Source: GCA-002708315 sp964460905
GTDB lineage: Bacteria > Bacteroidota > Bacteroidia > Bacteroidales > F082
Direction: 5' to 3'
NCBI GenBank assembly: GCA_964460905.1
Contig: CAYWRM010000007.1
Coordinates: forward strand, 1-64,000
Length of the DNA stretch: 64,000 bases
The first letter of the stretch is position 1. Each line of letters starts with the position of its first letter. The notes under the pieces were generated by a model. That model made no database searches. It had not been told where the DNA came from and saw nothing but the letters and a program-made list of their open reading frames with translations. The translations under genes and the position numbers were made by a program. This document shows positions 36,835 to 44,063 of this stretch, in pieces.

Positions 36835-37533
36835 TTATTTCTCTTGAAGAGCTTTTGCACGAGCAATGCTTTTCTCAATGCTACGGCCTTCATTACTTTT
36901 AAAGTATTTATTTTTAATTTTTGTATAAACATATACTGCTTCATCATAATCTGCAAGCAATTCATAAACCTGTCCTGCTCTGAAAAGAAATAGGGGAGAT
37001 GTAAAACCATTGTCATCCATATTTGCAGCTTCTAAATAATATGCTACAGCCCTTTCTTTATCACCTAATTCCAGGTAAGCGTCACCAATTGCACCAGTTG
37101 CCATTGGGCTTACTAAATGATCACCTGCACTGAAATTCTCTAAATAATCAATTGCTTTGTTATAGTCACCTTTTTTTAAATATGAAATTCCTGCATAGTA
37201 ATTTGCAAGGTTGCCTTGTTTCGTCATACTATACTCTCCACTTATGTCAATAAAGCCTAAGCTATTACCATCACCAAATAGTGCTTTGTCAAGTGAGTCA
37301 GATTCAAAAAATAGTTGAGCATGAAACATTTGTTCAGCAGCCTCTGTTGACTTTGGCTCAAGGTAGTACTTGTTGTATCCAAAAAAGCCCAGAATGGCAA
37401 TAATAATAATTGTGATTACTATCCCAATAGCCTTTTGATTATTAAAAATAAACTGTTCTGTTTTGCCTAGAGTTTCTCCAATATTCTCTAATCGCTGATC
37501 TCCTGATATTTCTTCGTGTTTTTTCTTAGCCAT
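36835..37533 (-). CDS. membrane-anchored tetratricopeptide protein (YfgM-like)
   Basis: A 232-residue protein. A polar cytoplasmic start of about 40 residues is followed by one membrane helix (IGIVITIIIIAILGFFGYNKYY). A periplasmic TPR region contains GNLANYYAGISYLKKGDYNKAIDYLENF, AIGDAYLELGDKERAVAYYLEA and YELLADYDEAVYVYTKI motifs; the quoted repeats are partial. The topology matches YfgM-type proteins that work with periplasmic chaperones at the Sec translocon, although the family is broad. It is monocistronic and ends at a clear terminator. Confidence 0.82.
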   Translation of the reverse strand: MAKKKHEEISGDQRLENIGETLGKTEQFIFNNQKAIGIVITIIIIAILGFFGYNKYYLEPKSTEAAEQMFHAQLFFESDSLDKALFGDGNSLGFIDISGEYSMTKQGNLANYYAGISYLKKGDYNKAIDYLENFSAGDHLVSPMATGAIGDAYLELGDKERAVAYYLEAANMDDNGFTSPLFLFRAGQVYELLADYDEAVYVYTKIKNKYFKSNEGRSIEKSIARAKALQEK

Positions 37534-37669
37534 AATTTTAAATTTGAGCCTGCAAAAGTAATTTATTCTTATTAATTATGAAACGTCATGCTTAAATATT
37601 TTTTTAATTTTGTATCTAACAAACTAAAACTTTATTAATTTTCTTTTGATTTTAAATAATAACTTAAAA

Positions 37670-38479
37670 ATGAAGCCATTACTATTTCTGATTTTGTTTT
37701 TGTTAATGCAGGGAAGCTCAGTTGCTGGTTGGTTAATTAGTGAGGAAAGTACTGATTCGTTCGGAAATAGATTAGTTCAAACAACTTTTATCCAAAATAA
37801 TTTGATCAGGTACGAAACTCCTTCTTCTATTGCAATTGTCGATTTGAACAATAAAATTATTACAATGATATTCTCACAATATAAGGTTTACTGGTCTGGT
37901 ACTACTAATGATCTTAGGTTAAATACTATAGCCATTTTTGATAGCCAGCTTGAGCAAATGCTAATTGGAATACCAGAATATAAGCGAAAAGAGCTGGATA
38001 GTATTTATTTAGAGATTAGACAGCAGTTACTTGATTCAAGTATTTATATTACTGATCAGAATATTGCAGTTATTGAAACTGATGTTAAACAGAATTTGCT
38101 GGGCTACAATGCTGTTAAGTATAACATAGTAGTTGATAGCACATTAATAGAATCAATATGGCATACAACTGAGGTAAAACCATACGATGATATTGATATT
38201 GGTAATATGATATCTTTTATGCATCAGTTAAATCAAGGAACCGGCAAGGGTAATATTTCTCATACAAAAGAGTATTTGGAACTATTAAGAAGTGGGATGC
38301 TATTAAAATCTATTGAGTTTTCACCTGATAGCAATAATTATCAAACAATTGTTACAAATATTCGAGAAGTAGAAATTGTACCTGATTTTTTTCTCCCTCC
38401 AAAAAATTATAGAAAAGCAGCCTTGTCAGATATACTTAATTTAATGCCTCAAGAAACCAATGACATGAGGCACAAGTAA
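37670..38479 (+). CDS. DUF4412-like exported protein
   Basis: A 269-residue protein with a signal peptide (residues 1-21, ending SSVAG). The body resembles DUF4412 proteins: an early lipocalin-like strand pattern (NRLVQTTFIQNNLIRYE, AIVDLNNKIITMIFSQYKVYW), a central helical region, and LLGYNAVKYNIVVDSTLIESIWHTTEV typical of the second half. The function is unknown. The ATG at 37670 is preferred to the frame start at 37646, since it begins directly with the signal peptide. It converges with the FAH-family gene with only one base between the stops. Confidence 0.65.
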   Translation: MKPLLFLILFLLMQGSSVAGWLISEESTDSFGNRLVQTTFIQNNLIRYETPSSIAIVDLNNKIITMIFSQYKVYWSGTTNDLRLNTIAIFDSQLEQMLIGIPEYKRKELDSIYLEIRQQLLDSSIYITDQNIAVIETDVKQNLLGYNAVKYNIVVDSTLIESIWHTTEVKPYDDIDIGNMISFMHQLNQGTGKGNISHTKEYLELLRSGMLLKSIEFSPDSNNYQTIVTNIREVEIVPDFFLPPKNYRKAALSDILNLMPQETNDMRHK

Positions 38480-38480
38480 T

Positions 38481-39092
38481 TTATTTCACAACAAAATCCA
38501 ATAATTTTTCACCTTCAATATATGCTTCAAAATGATCGTTGATTGCAATGGCACCAACACCTGCAGGGGTGCCTGTGAAGATAAGATCACCTTCTTTTAG
38601 TGTAATGAATTTTGATACATAAGCAATAATTTGGTTAAATGAAAAAATCATATTGCTTGTGTTACCAACTTGCCTTTCATCACTATTAATTGAAAGTGAG
38701 AAATTAATACTATTATGATTATCAAGAGTTTCTTTGTGAATAAATCTACCAACTGGTGCAGACTGATCAAAAGCTTTGGCAATTTCCCATGGTAGGCCTT
38801 TCTTTTTGCATTCAGCCTGGACATCTCTTGCCGTAAAATCAATTCCAATGGTTATATCCTTATAATAACCGCTAGCAAACTTTTCAGAAATATGTCGACC
38901 CTTTTTAGAAATTTTTAATACAATTTCAGCTTCATAATGCACATCACTTGAATGTTCCGGGTAATAAAATGGATTATTATTACGAACAAGCGATGTATCA
39001 GGTTTCATGAAAAATATAGGTTTTTTCGGAACAGGATTGTTCAGTTCTTTAGCGTGTTCTGTGTAATTTCGGCCTATGCAAATAATTTTCAT
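38481..39092 (-). CDS. fumarylacetoacetate hydrolase (FAH) family enzyme
   Basis: A 203-residue enzyme of the FAH fold, which cleaves or decarboxylates beta-diketo acids using a divalent metal. Metal and substrate blocks seen are ICIGRNYTEHAKELNNPVP, PIFFMKPDTSLV, the DVHYEAEIVLKI acidic motif (two glutamates), GIDFTARDVQAE and the FTGTPAGVGAI loop. The size suits the short acylpyruvase or oxaloacetate-tautomerase-like subgroup. No aromatic degradation genes are nearby, so the substrate is unassigned. The DnaQ-like gene lies 44 bases upstream on the same strand. Confidence 0.88.
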   Translation of the reverse strand: MKIICIGRNYTEHAKELNNPVPKKPIFFMKPDTSLVRNNNPFYYPEHSSDVHYEAEIVLKISKKGRHISEKFASGYYKDITIGIDFTARDVQAECKKKGLPWEIAKAFDQSAPVGRFIHKETLDNHNSINFSLSINSDERQVGNTSNMIFSFNQIIAYVSKFITLKEGDLIFTGTPAGVGAIAINDHFEAYIEGEKLLDFVVK

Positions 39093-39136
39093 CTGAAAAA
39101 AGTTTTGTATTAATAAATATATTGATTTACAAACTG

Positions 39137-39937
39137 TTATTTCATATTAAGCTTAATATTTGTTAATAGGTTTTTAGTGTATTGGGGAAAATCAGCATTC
39201 ATCATCCATGAATAATAAGATGGCTCTTTTGTAAACACTTCTTCAACAGTTTTACCTTTGTGTTTACCAAAATTAAATATTTCGTTACCATCCTTATTAT
39301 AAGATAGTTGCCCAATGAGATCGGCGTTTTTTTGATGTTTTGAAAAATCGCTAAGGGATTGAATATTATTAATAACTGGAATAGATTTATTGCCTTCTTT
39401 ATCAGTATAGTCAGTATCGGCATATCTGTCCAGCTGTGCTTCTAATATTTCAAATGTGGCTATGGTGTCAGCTTCTGCCTCATGAGCATTTTCCAGTTCT
39501 TTGTTCAGATAAAATTTGTAAGCGGCTTTTAATGTACGTTGTTCCATCTTCATAAAAATATTTTGTACATCAACTAATTGCCTCTTTTTAATCTCAAAAT
39601 CAACATCGGCACGCAAAAACTCTTCAACGAGCATGGGAATATCAAATTTTAGCGCATTGTATCCGGAAAGATCACAGCTGGTAAAAAACCTTGCTATTTC
39701 TTTGGCTACCTGTTTGAAAGTTGGTTTGTCAGCAAGATCATCGTTGGAGTAGCCATGAATCATTTCAGCTTCCTTACAAATTGGATAATCCGGGTTTATG
39801 AGCCAGGTACGGAGCTCCTTTGTATTATTGGGATTTATTTTGAGAACGCTAATTTCAACAATACGATCTTTAGATACATTAAGTCCGGTAGCTTCAATAT
39901 CAAAGAAAGCAATAGGTTTTTTTAGTTTGAGCTTCAT
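39137..39937 (-). CDS. DnaQ-like DEDDh 3'-5' exonuclease
   Basis: A 266-residue nuclease with Asp13 and Glu15 in FFDIEATGLN, a further aspartate in YNALKFDIPMLVEEFL and the terminal HEAEADTIATFEIL block. This gives a complete DEDDh site. A C-terminal extension (about 215-266, FNFGKHKGKTVEEVF to the end) resembles the exonuclease X-type C-terminal module. It is likely to act in repair or RNA/DNA trimming, not replicative proofreading, because the replicative polymerase at 44064 carries its own exonuclease. It follows the YdcF gene by 29 bases on the same strand and is probably co-transcribed with it. Confidence 0.9.
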   Translation of the reverse strand: MKLKLKKPIAFFDIEATGLNVSKDRIVEISVLKINPNNTKELRTWLINPDYPICKEAEMIHGYSNDDLADKPTFKQVAKEIARFFTSCDLSGYNALKFDIPMLVEEFLRADVDFEIKKRQLVDVQNIFMKMEQRTLKAAYKFYLNKELENAHEAEADTIATFEILEAQLDRYADTDYTDKEGNKSIPVINNIQSLSDFSKHQKNADLIGQLSYNKDGNEIFNFGKHKGKTVEEVFTKEPSYYSWMMNADFPQYTKNLLTNIKLNMK

Positions 39938-39966
39938 TTGTTACTAATTTAGTTTGGTTAATTATA

Positions 39967-40680
39967 TTATATCCAGCCTTTTAATTTGTAGTATGCAATT
40001 GCACAATATTCTCGGTAAACAATAATTTGATACTTTAAATGATTCCAGAATTGATACCTTAATTGTGTATTATCTCCAATATCAATCATATAACTATTTC
40101 CCCCAAGTCTATCATCATCATATAATAGAGCTGTTTCTATTGCATATTCAAAAGCTGGATCACCCTGTGTGTTTTTCATTCCTGCAGTTTTAAAAACTCG
40201 GGTTGCACGATACATGTGTTCAGGAGAAGTTATGATTAATATTTTGGATTTTATATTAATAAGCTTCATAATTTGTAAAGCTTGCATTCTTGTGTTTAAT
40301 CCAAGGGGTTCTAATATTATTTTTAAAGAATCAACACCTCTGGCAATAATATCGTGTTTCATAAGATTAACCGAACTTGTTGGTTCTGAGGTATCTCCTG
40401 GTAGAGCAATTATAATTTTTGCATCAGGATAGTTTTTTGATACTTCAGAAGTCTTGTAGGTTCGCATTAATCCTGATTCACTAGGGATACCACCACCTCC
40501 TAATACTACAATGTAGTCGGGGCTTTTCTTGAAACTTGTTTTGGAGGCTCCAAGATGATAATACATCCAGAAAGGCAAAGATGTAAAACTTAATATTATC
40601 ATGATAAAAAAGACTACTCCCAGAGAGATAAAGGTGGTTTTGAGTATCTTGTTTAATGCTGTATTAAGATGAAACTTCAT
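39967..40680 (-). CDS. YdcF/SanA/ElyC-family membrane protein (DUF218)
   Basis: A 237-residue protein with one N-terminal membrane helix (about 15-36). The DUF218 Rossmann-like domain follows: DYIVVLGGGGIPSESGLMRT, KIIIALPGDTSEP, RGVDSLKIILEPLGLNTRMQA and ILIITSPEHMYRATRVF. In E. coli relatives affect envelope integrity or antigen synthesis by unknown chemistry. The upstream E2 gene is 69 bases away on the same strand, and the exonuclease follows closely. The envelope role is inferred from the family. Confidence 0.87.
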   Translation of the reverse strand: MKFHLNTALNKILKTTFISLGVVFFIMIILSFTSLPFWMYYHLGASKTSFKKSPDYIVVLGGGGIPSESGLMRTYKTSEVSKNYPDAKIIIALPGDTSEPTSSVNLMKHDIIARGVDSLKIILEPLGLNTRMQALQIMKLINIKSKILIITSPEHMYRATRVFKTAGMKNTQGDPAFEYAIETALLYDDDRLGGNSYMIDIGDNTQLRYQFWNHLKYQIIVYREYCAIAYYKLKGWI

Positions 40681-40749
40681 TGTTAGTCTCTTCTTTTATT
40701 TTTCTCTAAAATTATACTATTTTCTTTTACGTAAAGGATAATGCATAAA

Positions 40750-42048
40750 CTATAAGCTCGTATCCGGGCTAAAATTTTCTAGTAATTCTTTTAATCTACG
40801 AAGATACATACCCCCAAGGGCACCATCAACAATACGATGATCATATGCAAGTGATAATATCATAATGTGTCTTATACCTATAAAATCTCCTTCATTTGTT
40901 TCAATTACAGCAGGTTGTTTCCTAATTGCACCTACTCCCAGTATGGCTACTTGAGGCTGATTTATTATAGGAGTGCCGGTAAGGCTATCAAATGATCCGA
41001 AATTAGTAATAGTGAAAGTCCCTCCCTGTATTTCATCAGGTTGTAATTTGTTGGATTTTGCTCTTCCTGCAAGATCATTAACTGATTTTACAACTCCAAC
41101 TAAACTTTTCTCATCTGCATTTTTAATAACAGGTACAATTAAGTTTCCGTTAGGCAAAGCTGCTGCCATGCCAATATTAATATTTTTTCGATAAATAATA
41201 TTATATCCATCGAGTGATACATTTATTTGGGGATAATCTCTAAGAGCTTGAGCAGCTGACTGAATAAAGATAGGCGTAAATGTGATTTTTTCACCTTCAC
41301 GTTTAAAAAAGTTATCTTTTACTTTATTTCTCCAATTAACAATATTTGTAACATCAACATCAATAAAGGAAGTAACATGTGGCGAAACATGTGTTGACAT
41401 AACCATATGATCAGCAATAAGTTTTCTCATCCTGTCCATTTCAACAACTCTGTCACCAGTCATTGATGCAACAGGAGCAGCTGAAACTTTTTTAACAGAT
41501 GGAGAAATTGCTTGAACATCATTTCTTCTATTTTTAAGGAATTCCTGAACATCATTTTTAGTAACCCGTCCATCCTTACCACTTCCGCTAATTTTATCTA
41601 GCTCTGTTATTGTAATGTTTTCAGCAGAGGCGATACTTTTAACAAGAGGGGAGTAGAATTTTGATGATTGAGAAAAATCACTTTTTGAATTATTCTCATC
41701 AGCATTCGAAATTTCCCCTTCGGTGTTGTTATTGATTTCTTTAGCCTTAGCTTCAGACTCATTATTTATATTAGTATGATCACCGGATGTTTCAGAATCA
41801 TCATTGCCGTCCATATCAACAACTGCTATAATAGTTCCTACAGGTACTACATCTCCCTCATTAAAAAGTTGCTTAATGAGTTTCCCTTCCACGGGGCTTG
41901 GAATTTCAGAATCAACTTTATCAGTAGCTATTTCAACTATTGAGTCGTCCTCCTCTAATTGATCACCAACATTTTTAACCCATCGTGTTATTGTTGCTTC
42001 AATTATACTTTCACCTAATTTGGGCATTATTATTTCAAACTTCGCCAT
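40750..42048 (-). CDS. 2-oxo acid dehydrogenase E2 component (dihydrolipoyl acyltransferase)
   Basis: The 432-residue core of a pyruvate or branched-chain 2-oxo acid dehydrogenase. A single lipoyl domain (1-80) has the lipoylated Lys44 in EIATDKVDSE. An acidic Asn/Ser/Glu linker runs to about 125, followed by an E3/E1-binding domain (YSPLVKSIASAENIT to NDVQEFL). The catalytic domain ends with the conserved histidine and aspartate in LAYDHRIVDGA. Substrate specificity cannot be read from this alone, although branched-chain or broad specificity is common for this form. No E1 or E3 genes adjoin it, so it is an isolated E2 gene. Confidence 0.9.
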   Translation of the reverse strand: MAKFEIIMPKLGESIIEATITRWVKNVGDQLEEDDSIVEIATDKVDSEIPSPVEGKLIKQLFNEGDVVPVGTIIAVVDMDGNDDSETSGDHTNINNESEAKAKEINNNTEGEISNADENNSKSDFSQSSKFYSPLVKSIASAENITITELDKISGSGKDGRVTKNDVQEFLKNRRNDVQAISPSVKKVSAAPVASMTGDRVVEMDRMRKLIADHMVMSTHVSPHVTSFIDVDVTNIVNWRNKVKDNFFKREGEKITFTPIFIQSAAQALRDYPQINVSLDGYNIIYRKNINIGMAAALPNGNLIVPVIKNADEKSLVGVVKSVNDLAGRAKSNKLQPDEIQGGTFTITNFGSFDSLTGTPIINQPQVAILGVGAIRKQPAVIETNEGDFIGIRHIMILSLAYDHRIVDGALGGMYLRRLKELLENFSPDTSL

Positions 42049-42068
42049 TTATAAAGTTATTGTAGTTT

Positions 42069-42076
42069 CAAAACTA
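42069..42076 (-). promoter_or_regulatory. candidate -7 box for the E2 gene
   Basis: On the minus strand this reads TAGTTTTG, a TAnnTTTG match, 20 bases before the E2 ATG. No convincing -33 element is visible. Confidence 0.3.
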
Positions 42077-42654
42077 ATTATCTTAAAATTTAATGGAATA
42101 GGGTAGAGGCTATTTCCATAAAACATTGATGGTACAAAAATACTATTATTATTTATAATCATTATAAAGAAACTGAATCATTGTTTATATAACTGATTAA
42201 TCCTTTGAAAGGGTGATAATGGAATGAAATAATTATGAAAATGGGAACACATAAGTTACATATGTAAATAGTTTACAAAAGGAAACCGAGCAAAATTGAA
42301 ATAGTTGTACTATGTGTAATTACAGGCGCATAACAAGTGTTTACAAAAATCTATTTAAATAGTTTGAATTTACAAATGTATACAGTTTGATAGATTTGCT
42401 AAGATGAAATTAGTAAATTATGATAATATTTGTAAATCAGTAGATTAGATATATGAATATATATTATACTTTAAATACTAGATTAATACAATATTCTTTA
42501 TAAAGTATTTTGATGGTAAAGTTATAATAATTGTAAAGCAGTATGTTATATTGTTAAATATATTATTTACTTTAGATATAAGACTTTATTATAAATGTAA
42601 ATTGCTAATTTTAATTTATTTTAGTTAACAAATAGAATTAATTTGAGAATTAGT

Positions 42655-42670
42655 TATATTTGTAAACAAA
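42655..42670 (+). promoter_or_regulatory. overlapping -7 box and palindromic operator before the XRE gene
   Basis: TATATTTG (42655-42662) matches TAnnTTTG. It shares its last bases with the near-palindrome TTTGTAAACAAA (42659-42670), which ends five bases before the ATG. A protein binding here would block the polymerase. As the gene encodes an HTH regulator, autorepression is suggested. Confidence 0.45.
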
Positions 42671-42675
42671 AAAGC

Positions 42676-43122
42676 ATGATTGATAGGATTAAGAAATTAT
42701 TGGAAACTGAGCAGTTAAGTCCTTCACAATTCGCTGATGAAATAAAACTTCAGAGGTCTTCTTTGTCACATGTTCTTTCCGGAAGGAATAAACCTAGCTT
42801 AGATTTTGTAATGAAAATTAAACAAAGGTTTGCTAATGTTAGTCTAGACTGGCTAATTTTTGGTGCTGGTAATATGTTTTCTGGAAAGGATAATATCGTT
42901 AGTAGAGTAGTAGAGTCATCATCTGGGAAAGATAACTCAGATTCTCAGCCTATGTTTAATTTTGATTCACAAAGAAAGCCTGAACCTGGTAATTTAATTA
43001 AGGATGAAGATGCGGAAGTCTATAATGTAAGTTCTACTAAGGTAGTATCCGGATCGGGGAGCGCTAGTAAAGTGATAATCTTTTACAATAACGGTACTTT
43101 TGAGGAATTTATAAAAGGATAA
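42676..43122 (+). CDS. XRE-type helix-turn-helix regulator
   Basis: A 148-residue DNA-binding protein. The HTH_3 domain covers residues about 3-60 (LSPSQFADEIKLQRSSLSHVL, then SGRNKPSLDFVMKI) and is followed by a short SLDWLIFGAGNMF motif. A low-complexity serine- and asparagine-rich linker leads to a final beta-rich KVIIFYNNGTFEEFIKG tail, as in a Bacteroidota-specific XRE group. The ATG at 42676 is chosen over a TTG at 42643, which would lie in the promoter. The boxes upstream may be its own operators. Confidence 0.85.
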   Translation: MIDRIKKLLETEQLSPSQFADEIKLQRSSLSHVLSGRNKPSLDFVMKIKQRFANVSLDWLIFGAGNMFSGKDNIVSRVVESSSGKDNSDSQPMFNFDSQRKPEPGNLIKDEDAEVYNVSSTKVVSGSGSASKVIIFYNNGTFEEFIKG

Positions 43123-43138
43123 TTAAATCAAATAATGA

Positions 43139-43173
43139 ACTGGATTCTTCGTTACACTCAGAATGACAATAGT
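43139..43173. repeat. fragment of a dispersed hairpin repeat
   Basis: GATTCTTCGTTACACTCAG followed by AATGAC has the GATTCT...AGAATGA half-palindrome of a repeat often scattered through Bacteroidota genomes. Only a fragment remains, lying between the XRE gene and ndk, which converge. Confidence 0.35.
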
Positions 43174-43230
43174 TTATGACATCTGGATGTCTTAAACTTA
43201 AGCGCAATTGATGAAAAGATAATTTTCCTG

Positions 43231-43650
43231 TTAGAATCTCTCAAATTCTGAAAAGAAGAAACTTCCTTCAATTATTGCATTTTCATCACTATCGGATCCA
43301 TGAACAGCATTTGCTTCAATTGAAGTAGCATACAATGCACGAATGGTACCTGGCTCAGCTTCAGCAGGATTAGTTGCTCCAATGTATTTGCGATAAGCCT
43401 CAACAGCATTATCTTTTTCGAGAATGGCTGCGATAATAGGATCAGATGTCATAAATTTTACCAAGTCGTTATAAAAAGGTCTTTCGCTATGAACTGCATA
43501 AAATTTCATCGCTTGATCTTTTGTTAACTTTGTGTATTTTAGTGCTTTAATAGCAAACCCGCCTTCAATAATCTTAGCAATTATATTTCCCATATTTCCA
43601 TCGGCAACTGCCTTTGGCTTAATCATTGTAAATGTTGTATGTCCTGACAT
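43231..43650 (-). CDS. ndk: nucleoside diphosphate kinase
   Basis: Ndk balances nucleoside triphosphate pools by phosphotransfer through a histidine. The 139-residue length is normal. Signature residues are TFTMIKPKAV at the N-terminus, HSERPFYNDLVKFMTSDP in the middle, and the phospho-histidine His117 in NAVHGSDSDENA. No anomalies. The gene is monocistronic. Confidence 0.96.
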   Translation of the reverse strand: MSGHTTFTMIKPKAVADGNMGNIIAKIIEGGFAIKALKYTKLTKDQAMKFYAVHSERPFYNDLVKFMTSDPIIAAILEKDNAVEAYRKYIGATNPAEAEPGTIRALYATSIEANAVHGSDSDENAIIEGSFFFSEFERF

Positions 43651-44063
43651 AATAGTAATTTTTAATTTTCATCAAAAGTAGAAATATTACAGATATGTGC
43701 AAGTCTAATTTGTAGTTCTATTTTACAAGTCATCATCCTTTTGGCGAGTCGCAAAAGCAACAATTGTTTGGCAACTTGCTGTGAACTAGTGACCCGATGG
43801 GTTTTTTCCAACCCGGTGGGTTTGATACAAGTTGACAATAGGGTTACTTCGTTCCGCATCTGCATGACAGAGACTTGCTATATTCGCCAATAAAAAATAT
43901 CCTAAAGTTATTAACACAACCATAATTCTACATTCATTTTAATAACTTTGCAATTGTATTTCTTTGCTTTGTAACATCCATGTATTCAGTACTATAACAA
44001 TCGAGTAATGAATTAATCGAACAATGAAACAATGAAACAATCGAATAATCTAAAAATAAATAT
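43651..44063. other. intergenic region with decayed repeats before dnaE
   Basis: The 413 bases hold no gene. At 43791-43823 there are two near-identical small palindromes (ACCCGATGGGTT and AACCCGGTGGGTT) separated by TTTTTCC. They form part of a repeat that generates a spurious minus-strand frame. TAACTTTG at 43943-43950 matches the -7 consensus and could serve dnaE with a long leader. The last 60 bases before dnaE contain short direct repeats (ATCGA, CAATGAAA) of no clear role. Confidence 0.45.

Larger units (their letters stand above)
42049..42675. other. AT-rich gap with repeated TTTACAAA/TTTGTAAA boxes
   Basis: This 627-base region has no credible gene on either strand. It contains TTTACAAA at 42272-42279 (one base variation in flank), 42340-42347 and 42369-42376. 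The inverse form TTTGTAAA is at 42429-42436 and 42659-42666. Near-matches TTGTAAAG (about 42531) and AATGTAAATT (about 42594) are also present. The last copy extends to TTTGTAAACAAA and overlaps the candidate -7 box of the XRE gene. A regulator binding cluster is the natural reading. Confidence 0.5.

Noticed and set aside
42049..42675. tRNA or small RNA gene in the long AT-rich gap
   Set aside because: No cloverleaf-like arms, CCA end or GC-rich stem was visible; only short boxes stand out.
43662..43865. Minus-strand frame of 67 codons
   Set aside because: It lies across palindromic repeat sequence, has no family resemblance and overlaps the ndk upstream region; treated as repeat, not gene.
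44007..44050. Short AATCGA/AATGAAAC repeats before dnaE as a CRISPR or phase-variable tract
   Set aside because: Units are too short and irregular, with no spacer pattern and no homopolymer or tandem unit able to shift a frame.
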